Positions 57,339 to 64,000 of a stretch of DNA of 64,000 nucleotides are shown here, piece by piece; position 1 is the stretch's first letter; each line of letters begins with the position of its first letter. The DNA lies in the NCBI GenBank assembly GCA_964384375.1, contig CAYLLN010000026.1, forward strand, positions 1 through 64,000, in the 5' to 3' direction. The notes under the pieces are model-generated. The model worked only from the letters and a program-made list of their open reading frames with translations. It searched no databases and had not been told where the DNA came from. The position numbers were made by a program, and so were the translations under genes. This stretch comes from CAYLLN01 sp964384375. Lineage in GTDB: Bacteria; Planctomycetota; Planctomycetia; Pirellulales; Pirellulaceae.

Positions 57339-58427
57339 ATGTTCCTCGCCTTCGGCGAAATCATGGCCCGCCTCGCGCCCCCCGGTCCCTTGCGCTGGCG
57401 GCAGGCGCTTCCTGGTGCAGTCAACATTACCTGGGGTGGCGGCGAAGCGAACGTCTGCGCGTCGCTCGCGATGCTCGGCTGCCAGGCGAGATATTTGACG
57501 GCGCTACCCAGAACGCCGATCGCCGAGTCGGTTGCCGGCACGCTGCGCGGCCTCGGCGTCGATTGCGAGCACATCCTGTGGCGGAAGGAGGGACGCCTCG
57601 GGCTATACTTCGTCGAGGCGGGCGCCAACCAGCGTGGCTCGACGGTGATCTACGACCGGGATGCGAGCGCCGTCAGCCTGGCTGCGGCGGACGAGTACGA
57701 CTTTGCCGCGGCCTTGGCCGGCGTCACTTGGTTGCACGTCACCGGCATTACGCCGGCCATCAGCGAACAGGCTTGCAAGGCGAACTTGGCCCTCGTGCAA
57801 GCGGCGAAGGCCGCCGGCGCAACCGTCTCGTGCGATCTGAACTTTCGCAAGAAGCTCTGGAACTGGCGAAAGGGGACGCCGCCGAAGGAACTGGCCCGCG
57901 AATGCATGAGCGAACTGCTCCCGCACGTCGATCTAGTCATTGCCAACGAAGAGGATGCGGCCGACGTGCTCGCCATTCACGCCCGGGGGACCGACGTCGC
58001 TGCCGGACGGATCGATGCGGCGGCCTATACCGACGTGGCCCAGCAAATCGCCAACTGCTTTCCGAATGTTCGCCGCGTCGCCATCACGCTCCGCGAGAGC
58101 GTCTCGGCCGATCACAACAACTGGGGGGCGATGCTGTTTGACGCGGAGAGCCGTTACGCCCACTTCGCGCCGCACGATGCCGGGGAAAAGTACGAGCCGT
58201 ACGAGATTCGGGACATCGTCGATCGGGTGGGCGCGGGGGATTCGTTTGCGGCGGGCCTGCTCTGCGCGCTAAATACGCCGGAACTCTCTTCGCCCGACAA
58301 GGCGATTGCCTTTGCCGTCGCCGCCAGCGCCCTCAAGCATACGATCCAGGGGGATTTCAACTACGTCACCCGCAGCGAAGTGCTCGCCCTGATGGGCGGC
58401 AATGCAACGGGGCGTGTGCAACGCTGA
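57339..58427 (+). CDS. kdgK: PfkB-family sugar kinase, 2-keto-3-deoxygluconate kinase type
   Basis: The 362-aa enzyme probably phosphorylates 2-keto-3-deoxygluconate in uronate/pectin-type catabolism. It shows the N-terminal LAFGEIMARLAPPGPLR, GGGEANVCASLAMLGC, DLNFRKKLWNW and the PfkB catalytic motif DRVGAGDSFAAGLL with the base Asp. AGGAAAG lies 8 nt before the ATG at 57339. The subfamily is assigned from general similarity and another PfkB substrate is possible. Confidence 0.82.
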   Translation: MFLAFGEIMARLAPPGPLRWRQALPGAVNITWGGGEANVCASLAMLGCQARYLTALPRTPIAESVAGTLRGLGVDCEHILWRKEGRLGLYFVEAGANQRGSTVIYDRDASAVSLAAADEYDFAAALAGVTWLHVTGITPAISEQACKANLALVQAAKAAGATVSCDLNFRKKLWNWRKGTPPKELARECMSELLPHVDLVIANEEDAADVLAIHARGTDVAAGRIDAAAYTDVAQQIANCFPNVRRVAITLRESVSADHNNWGAMLFDAESRYAHFAPHDAGEKYEPYEIRDIVDRVGAGDSFAAGLLCALNTPELSSPDKAIAFAVAASALKHTIQGDFNYVTRSEVLALMGGNATGRVQR

Positions 58428-58430
58428 TCG

Positions 58431-58461
58431 TGGTCCGCTCGCTCCGCGAGCGGAAGTCCAC
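58431..58461. repeat. Hairpin CCGCTCGC-TCC-GCGAGCGG between convergent genes
   Basis: A perfect 8-bp stem (58435-58442 and 58446-58453) has flanks GTGG/CCAC that extend the symmetry. It may terminate both converging transcripts, or be one more dispersed palindrome. Confidence 0.6.
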
Positions 58462-58511
58462 TGCAAACCGAGAACTTGCCGAGCCGCTGTCCCCTCGGGG
58501 CCTGAAGGGAT

Positions 58512-60710
58512 TTACGGCATCTTCATTTCGCTGCTGAGCCCACCCGCCGCGGGGACGTAGCAGAGCCGGGCGTAGTCCATCACCATGCGGTGGGCGGAAA
58601 ACCGCCACGCCAGCGTGCTGATGCTGTTCATCATCCGCTTGATCCAGTGCCGCGGCAGGCCGTCCACGTCCCGGTCGTAGTACATCGGCACGACCTGGTC
58701 CTCGAGCACCTGATACAGCGACTCGCCGTCGCGCCGGTCGGTGATCGCGTCCTCGACGTGGCTCTTCCCGTGGCCGATGGCGAAGCCGTTGCTCCCGTCG
58801 TAGGCCTCGGCCCACCAACCGTCGAGAATCGACAGGTTCAGGCCCCCGTTGAGCACGGTCTTCTGACCGCTGGTGCCGGAGGCTTCGAGGGGCCGCCGCG
58901 GATTGTTAAGCCAAACATCGACCCCTTGGATCATGTGGCGGCAGACGTTCATGTCGTAGTCCTCGACATAGACGATCCGGCCGCCGAACCGCGGGTCGTG
59001 CCGCAGGTTGGCGATCTGCTGGATATAGCGTTTGCCGGGCTCGTCCTTGGGATGGGCCTTGCCGGCAAAGACGAACTGCACCGGCCGCTCCTTGTCGTTG
59101 ACCATGGCGGCCAAACGATCGGGATCGGAAAGGAGCATCGTCGCCCGCTTATACGTGGCAAACCGCCGGCCGAAGCCGATCGTCAGGATATTCGGATCGA
59201 GCACGTTGCGGGCTGTTTCGACGGCCTCGTCGCTCTCGCCCCGGCGGCGGCATTGGCGGCTGACGCGACGGCGGACGAACGCGAGCAGCAGGTTCTTCAG
59301 AGCGTTGTGCGTTTCCCACAGTTCGCCCGGATCAACGTTGTGGATGTTCTGCCACACTTCGGGCTCGCCCATCCGGTAGATCCACTGAGCCGGGAAGTGC
59401 CGGTCGTAAAGTTGCAGCATCTGCTGCGCGAGCCACGTCGGAATGTGAACGCCATTCGTGATGTGGCCGATCGGAATCTCTTCTTCGACGCGCCACGGCC
59501 AGAGCGAGGCCCACATCCGCCGCGAAATGTGCCCGTGCAACTGGCTCACGGCATTGGCCCGCCGCGACATCTTCAGGCCCACGACCGTCATGCAGAACGG
59601 CTCGCTGTCGTTTTGCGGTTCGACGCGTCCCAGCCCCATCAGCTGTTCGTAGCTGATGCCGAGTTGATCGCGCAGCGGCCCCAGATGTTCCTCGACGAGG
59701 CCGCCGGGGAAGCGATCGTGCCCGGCAGGGACCGGCGTGTGCGTGGTAAAGACGGTCTGCCGGGCGACTTCGCGCAGGGCGTCGTCGAATTTCATGCCGT
59801 CGTAGTGCATCCGCTCGCGGACAACTTCGAGCGGGCCGAACGCACTGTGGCCTTCATTCAAGTGATAGACGCCAGGCGTAATGCCGAGAGTCCGCAGCGC
59901 CTTCACGCCGCCGACGCCAAGCACGAGTTCCTGCCGGATGCGGACCCGTTCGTCGCCGCCATAGAGGCGGCTAGTCAGCTCGCGGTCCTCGGGGCTGTTG
60001 CCGTCCACGTCGCAGTCGAGGAGGTAGAGCTTCACGCGGCCGACCTGCATCATCCACAGTTTCGCGAACAGCGGGCCGGTGCGCGTGTCGATGCGAATGG
60101 TGATCGGTTTCCCTTCGGGTGAAAGGGCGGGCTCCATCGGCACATTCTCGACCTTCGTGTCGAGATATTCTTCGCCTTGCCAACCCTTGTCGTCGAGCTG
60201 CTGCTTGAAATACCCCTGATCGTAAAAGAGGCCGAAGGCGATCAGATTCACGCCGAGGCCGCTGGCGCTCTTGATGTGATCGCCCGATAGGACGCCGAGG
60301 CCGCCCGAGTAAATCGGGATCGACTCGTGCAGGCCGAACTCGGCCGAGAAATACGCGACGGGATTGCCGCCGAGCACGCCCGCATTCCAGGCCGCCCACG
60401 TCTGCTTGTTCGCCATGTACTCTTTGAGGCGGCGATGGGCGTAATTGATGCGGCTGTAGAGGACCATCTCGGCCGCACGGGCCGCCAGCCGCTCAGGCGT
60501 GAACTCGCGGAGCAAAGCGATCGGGTTGTGATCGAGCTGCCGCCAGCGAATCGGATCGAGGTCGCGAAAGAGGTTGATGACCTCTGGATGCCAGGTCCAC
60601 CACAGATTGCGAGCCAGCGACCAGCACTTGTCGTATAGCGACTGCGCCGACATTTCGCCGACCAAAAACGGGTTCGGCTCGGGCACAACCACCGGGTCGA
60701 TCGTCGTCAT
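58512..60710 (-). CDS. glgP: Alpha-glucan (glycogen) phosphorylase, GT35 short type
   Basis: The 732-aa PLP enzyme releases glucose-1-phosphate from alpha-1,4-glucans. It shows NPVAYFSAEFGLHESIPIYS, the SGGLGVLSGDHIKSASGLGV segment, VYHLNEGHSAF, FTTHTPVPAGHDRF, GRRFATYKRATML and the PLP region EASGTSGQKTVLNGGLNLSI. The N-terminal DUF3417 extension typical of this bacterial/archaeal type is present. The ATG at 60710 has AAGGA 6 nt upstream. Confidence 0.93.
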   Translation of the reverse strand: MTTIDPVVVPEPNPFLVGEMSAQSLYDKCWSLARNLWWTWHPEVINLFRDLDPIRWRQLDHNPIALLREFTPERLAARAAEMVLYSRINYAHRRLKEYMANKQTWAAWNAGVLGGNPVAYFSAEFGLHESIPIYSGGLGVLSGDHIKSASGLGVNLIAFGLFYDQGYFKQQLDDKGWQGEEYLDTKVENVPMEPALSPEGKPITIRIDTRTGPLFAKLWMMQVGRVKLYLLDCDVDGNSPEDRELTSRLYGGDERVRIRQELVLGVGGVKALRTLGITPGVYHLNEGHSAFGPLEVVRERMHYDGMKFDDALREVARQTVFTTHTPVPAGHDRFPGGLVEEHLGPLRDQLGISYEQLMGLGRVEPQNDSEPFCMTVVGLKMSRRANAVSQLHGHISRRMWASLWPWRVEEEIPIGHITNGVHIPTWLAQQMLQLYDRHFPAQWIYRMGEPEVWQNIHNVDPGELWETHNALKNLLLAFVRRRVSRQCRRRGESDEAVETARNVLDPNILTIGFGRRFATYKRATMLLSDPDRLAAMVNDKERPVQFVFAGKAHPKDEPGKRYIQQIANLRHDPRFGGRIVYVEDYDMNVCRHMIQGVDVWLNNPRRPLEASGTSGQKTVLNGGLNLSILDGWWAEAYDGSNGFAIGHGKSHVEDAITDRRDGESLYQVLEDQVVPMYYDRDVDGLPRHWIKRMMNSISTLAWRFSAHRMVMDYARLCYVPAAGGLSSEMKMP

Positions 60711-60945
60711 GCGATTTCCTTCTCCACGGGATGAAGCGTCGCGATGAGAGCCAACACGCCGGGGGAGCGGCCCGCGCATTGTAAAGGACAGTTATCGGCT
60801 GGGCGAGTATGCTGCCAAGAAAAAGGCCGGGACATCTGCCCCAGCGTGCCACTATCGGGCGGTTTGCGGCAATGGGCACGCCCTTACAGGTATGCCGGGA
60901 AATCGCGGCAGGCCGCAGAGTTTGGCCAGCTTGCCAAAACGACGG

Positions 60946-61003
60946 AACGCTTCTGCGAAGCGTCGCTAACCCGGATTGCTTAGCGACGCTTCGCAGAAGC
61001 GTT
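60946..61003. repeat. Perfect 24-bp inverted repeat overlapping a gene end
   Basis: The arms (left beginning AACGCTTCTGCGAAGCGTCG, 60946-60969; right 60980-61003) are exact complements around a 10-nt loop. The right arm and part of the loop are translated as the last residues of the HTTM protein (FCEASLSNPG). A smaller TTTGGC/GCCAAA hairpin lies just upstream at 60921-60938. Confidence 0.85.
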
Positions 61004-61886
61004 TGATCCGCCGCTCCGCCCAGGCATTGATCCAGCGCTCAAACGGCAGCAGATAGATCGCCGTGAAGAGCGCATTGAACTCAAAGCCGTAATCGAAGGT
61101 CGCGATCACGCCCGCGTAGAAGCCGAGCAGCCCCAGTCCGATCCAAGGGCGCAACCGCGGCACGAGCGCGAGGATTCCCGCCGTTTCGATCACCAGCGTC
61201 GCGGCCTGCAGCCACTGCGTGAATGTCCGACTGCCGACAATCCACTGTGTCGTCGGGGACCAGGAGTAGCCCCAGAGATACGTCCAGATTTGCAGCGACG
61301 TGCCGCTCGCCCAGCCGAGGCCGCTGAACCAGAGCTTCGACAGCCCGGCTGCCGTGTGAAACAGGCCGATATAGGCAATCGACGCGAGCGAGAGCCACCG
61401 CGGCACGAGACGCGATTGCCAATACGTGCCGCTCGCGAGTGCGCTCTTGATTTCGTCGGCATCAGCGGTGATCCAGATCGACTGTAGTGCGAGCAGCATG
61501 TTCGCCATGTGAAAGATGTGCGACGTGTTGGTCGTGTTCTCAACGTGCATCGACCAGAGCCCCGCCATGCCAAGCGTCACCAGCCAGCACGACCACGGCA
61601 GCCAGCGATTGGCGGCCCACAGGACGATGCCGACGAGCAGCGCACCGCGAAACAGCCAAAACATTGCCTGGCTGTCGAGAACCTCGTCCGGCAGCCAGAA
61701 GAGGAGCGTCGTATGCCCGTGCCGCGGGCCTTCGCGAGTCTCGAACCAAGGCCAGCACGCCATGACCCCCGCACTCACCAGCAGCAGCCAGATCACCAAC
61801 TGGTTGAAGTGCGGCAGCGATCGCTGATGGAGATGGACGCTAGCGCGAACGAGCCAGTTTGACTCGGCTACAGGAGGAGAGGTCAT
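60966..61886 (-). CDS. HTTM-type (vitamin K-dependent carboxylase-like) membrane protein
   Basis: The 306-aa protein has about six membrane helices, with conserved-looking TSHIFHMANMLLALQSIWI, IAYIGLFHTAAGLSKLWFSG and VIETAGILALVPRLRPWIGL. This resembles the bacterial HTTM family. No activity is proven for bacterial members. The start MTSPPVAESNW at 61886 is the most likely; longer frames add low-complexity residues. The C-terminal tail FCEASLSNPG derives from the inverted repeat at 60946-61003. Confidence 0.7.
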   Translation of the reverse strand: MTSPPVAESNWLVRASVHLHQRSLPHFNQLVIWLLLVSAGVMACWPWFETREGPRHGHTTLLFWLPDEVLDSQAMFWLFRGALLVGIVLWAANRWLPWSCWLVTLGMAGLWSMHVENTTNTSHIFHMANMLLALQSIWITADADEIKSALASGTYWQSRLVPRWLSLASIAYIGLFHTAAGLSKLWFSGLGWASGTSLQIWTYLWGYSWSPTTQWIVGSRTFTQWLQAATLVIETAGILALVPRLRPWIGLGLLGFYAGVIATFDYGFEFNALFTAIYLLPFERWINAWAERRIKRFCEASLSNPG

Positions 61887-62320
61887 TGGCCCGGACGTAT
61901 CACGAAAACAAGAAACAGATGGAAAACGCAAAGCGAGAAAGCTTGGGAAGCCTGAAAACATACCAGATTTGGTACCGCCATTTCGGCTCCTATCCTCCTT
62001 CGTGCATTCCGCAGTTTGTGTTTCCCCGATCGTTCGGCCCAGTCGCAATCCAGTCCCACGCATGTTGACCTGCGCAAGATGCGCAAATTGCTTGCTCTTG
62101 AGCGAATTCCTCGCGAATCTGAAGGTTCCCCCTGGTTAGTGGTGGGGCTGTGCCGGGTCGGTAACTGGCGAGCGAAGGGGGTCAGCTGGTTTACCGATAA
62201 AACCGAGACGGAATACCCGCTGCCAGCTTACTGCGATACCACGCCCGACTGGGTCGCAAGTCGCTACCGGAACAGTACTTACGAACTGCAATTCACTCTC
62301 CTCGCTCCGAGGCCCGTGCG
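61887..62320. other. Divergent intergenic region, 434 bp
   Basis: It separates the HTTM gene from the surface-protein gene. Small dyads are present (TACCAGATTTGGTA; TGCGCA-AGA-TGCGCA near 62075) and a TTGACC at about 62067, but no convincing -35/-10 pair. No gene or RNA is recognised. Confidence 0.5.
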
Positions 62321-64000
62321 ATGCCGCGCAAACACAAGAGCGGACTCTCCCAGTTCTTCAGCCGCCTGATTTACCGAACGCTGGGTGGCCGTTCCCTGCC
62401 TGAAGATCGCGACACCAAGCGACGGCTGAAGTTCGAGTCGCTCGAGGGTCGCCTGCCGATGGCCAGTGACCTGGGAGCCATCTCCGGCGCAGTTACCGTC
62501 GGCGGCACGGCGGTTCCAGGAGCGAACATCAATCTCTACTCCGACGACGGAGACGGCATCTTTGAAGGGGGAGGCCAGGACGGAGCAGCGACGACGGTCC
62601 AGACGAACGCCTCTGGCATCTTCCGCTTCGACCAACTCGCGGCAGGCGACTACTGGCTCGAACAGCCTGCTCAAACGATCGGCAGCGACGACTTGGGGCT
62701 CTTCCGCAAGCTGATCACCGTCTCGACCGGCGACGCCGATGGCACAGCCGGCACGGTCCTCGACGACTTTGCCGACATCCCTGCGGCCACGGTGACTGCC
62801 ACTGACACGACCAATCCCAACAGCATTGCGGCCGATCACGCGGGCGCGATCGGCGGCGAGCGCGACATGATCGTGACGCTGGAAAGCGGCACGACAACGC
62901 CATCGGTGACGCTCACCAGCACCGGCAATCAGCTCATCTTCAATTCGTCGTTCGATGCCCAGGGTACGTTCAACGTCATCTACGACGGCGACGACGACGA
63001 CGCGGCGGCGCTTGCCGCGACCGGCCTCAACTCAACGGATCTGACCCAGAGCGGCGCAAACACGGCGATCAAGGTACGGGCTCAAGCCGACCAGGCGGGC
63101 GCGACCGTTCGCTTACGGATTTACACCGACGCTGGCAACTTCTCCGACTCAGCGCCCGTCGTGATCCCCGGCACGAACACGGCCACGGACATCGTCTTTC
63201 ACTTCGCCGATTTCACCGACGCTGGTGGTACGGGGGCCGACTTCAGTGACGTCGGCGCAATCGACCTCTTGATCGACACGAACACGAACGCCACCGACGG
63301 CATGGTGACACTGCTCGGCGCGTTCGCGCCGGTGGTGCTAACGCAGAACATCGAGAACGAAATCGATCTCTCGCTCACAAAGTCGGTCGATGAAGCCAAC
63401 CCGACGGTCAACGAGAACATCACCTTCACGATCACGGTGAGTAATCCGGCAGGCGGCCCGCAGGCGACGGGCGTGCAGGTGACGGACCTGCTCCCAGCCG
63501 GGCTCACGTTTGTCAGTTCCAATCCCGAAGTAGGCACCTACAACGAGACGACTGGGGTTTGGGACATCGGGTCGATCGATGCAGACGATTCCGTGACGCT
63601 GGAGATCGTTGCCACCGTGACAAGCGGCGCGGCGATCAACAACACGGCACTCATCACGGCGGCAAATCAAGGCGATCCGGACACCAACAACAACACGGAC
63701 ACGGAAACCGTCGATGCCGTGCCGACGGCCGATCTGTCGCTGACAAAGGATGTTTCGAATGCCACGCCCGCACTGAACTCGAACGTGACGTTCACGATCA
63801 CGCTCACCAACAGCGGACCGGACTCTGCGACCGGTGTGCAAGTGCTCGATCAGTTGCCCGCGGGATTGCTCTTCGTCAGCTCGACGGCGAGCCTCGGGAC
63901 GTACAACGAAACGACGGGCGTGTGGGATGTGGGAACTGTGGCCAGCGCGGCGACGCCAACGCTGCAGATTGTCGCCACCGTGACGAGTTCCGGGGGCATC
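62321..64000 (+). CDS. Giant surface protein with DUF11 repeats, N-terminal part only
   Basis: An open frame of 560 codons runs to the window edge without a stop. The N-terminus (MPRKHKSGLSQFFSRLIYRT) is followed by KRRLKFESLEGRLPMASDLG, which fits the LExRxLLA-like motif found at the start of many large planctomycete exported proteins. Next come a SdrD B-like carboxypeptidase-fold domain (AISGAVTVGGTAVPGANINL, GIFRFDQLAAGDYWLEQPAQ), a variable domain, and DUF11 repeats beginning at DLSLTKSVDEANPTVNENIT and DLSLTKDVSNATPALNSNVT. GAGG lies 8 nt before the ATG. Likely an adhesin or cell-surface protein. Confidence 0.85.
   Translation, partial: MPRKHKSGLSQFFSRLIYRTLGGRSLPEDRDTKRRLKFESLEGRLPMASDLGAISGAVTVGGTAVPGANINLYSDDGDGIFEGGGQDGAATTVQTNASGIFRFDQLAAGDYWLEQPAQTIGSDDLGLFRKLITVSTGDADGTAGTVLDDFADIPAATVTATDTTNPNSIAADHAGAIGGERDMIVTLESGTTTPSVTLTSTGNQLIFNSSFDAQGTFNVIYDGDDDDAAALAATGLNSTDLTQSGANTAIKVRAQADQAGATVRLRIYTDAGNFSDSAPVVIPGTNTATDIVFHFADFTDAGGTGADFSDVGAIDLLIDTNTNATDGMVTLLGAFAPVVLTQNIENEIDLSLTKSVDEANPTVNENITFTITVSNPAGGPQATGVQVTDLLPAGLTFVSSNPEVGTYNETTGVWDIGSIDADDSVTLEIVATVTSGAAINNTALITAANQGDPDTNNNTDTETVDAVPTADLSLTKDVSNATPALNSNVTFTITLTNSGPDSATGVQVLDQLPAGLLFVSSTASLGTYNETTGVWDVGTVASAATPTLQIVATVTSSGGI

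Noticed and set aside
58590..60122. 510-codon plus-strand ORF
   Set aside because: Antisense to the alpha-glucan phosphorylase.
1..64000. CRISPR array, tRNA and rRNA genes
   Set aside because: The repeats found are palindromic elements without regular spacers, and no cloverleaf with tRNA identity bases or rRNA sequence was seen on reading both strands.

Overview
The window looks like a chromosomal segment of a planctomycete, most likely of the order Pirellulales. The evidence is a DUF1549 gene, a Tat-type DUF1501 gene and an EF-hand gene in a row, an SHD1-WD40 protein, a secreted giant protein with the planctomycete-type N-terminal motif FESLEGRLPMA, Kdo/LPS genes (a Gram-negative outer membrane) and high GC content. 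Assignment is by gene content only; there is no rRNA in the window.

Layout. 1-6 kb: secreted rhodanese, N-acyl-D-amino-acid deacylase (with a palindromic repeat inserted in frame), two tandem paralogous membrane proteins, a DksA/TraR-type zinc-finger gene overlapping lspA, and an IS110-type transposase relic. 6-12 kb, minus strand: an envelope cluster of a 47-aa membrane microprotein, kdsD, kdsC, a 1024-aa LptC/OstA-like protein and a Nif3-like gene. 12-16 kb: RluA-type pseudouridine synthase, Gfo/Idh/MocA oxidoreductase, nhaA. 16-25 kb, plus strand: a duplicated PpiC-type foldase, an SHD1-WD40 protein, then SRP RNA (ffs)-dnaX-recR and rpoN. dnaX carries an A9 run placed where slippage would give a gamma-type product. 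25-29 kb: an endonuclease/exonuclease/phosphatase relic, crcB, ilvB and a hypothetical gene.

28.7-57.2 kb is the most unusual part. A long same-strand array starts with moxR and contains a DUF58 gene, two VWA membrane proteins, a 1207-aa membrane/coiled-coil protein, a BlaI-type repressor, an M56 (BlaR1-like) metallopeptidase fused to WD40 repeats, and a caspase/legumain-fold protein without its catalytic Cys. Ten secreted paralogues of about 280 aa are interleaved with these genes. An eleventh paralogue lies outside the array (28.7-29.5 kb, minus strand), divergent from the DUF1549 gene. The promoter in that divergent region and the blaI promoter carry nearly the same palindrome (AGAC-N5-GTCT) between -35 and -10. 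I infer a BlaI-controlled cell-envelope system with an expanded secreted family to which I cannot give a name.

57-64 kb: 2-keto-3-deoxygluconate-type sugar kinase, alpha-glucan phosphorylase, HTTM-type membrane protein, and the 5' part of a giant DUF11-repeat surface protein that runs off the window.

Between genes, and sometimes inside them, the window is full of non-coding repeats. There are REPIN-like pairs of hairpins, one forming a symmetric cloverleaf at 57234-57317, and low-complexity repeats such as CAGGAGTCAGGA. Several directly abut start codons or have been read into protein termini. No tRNA, rRNA or CRISPR array was seen.
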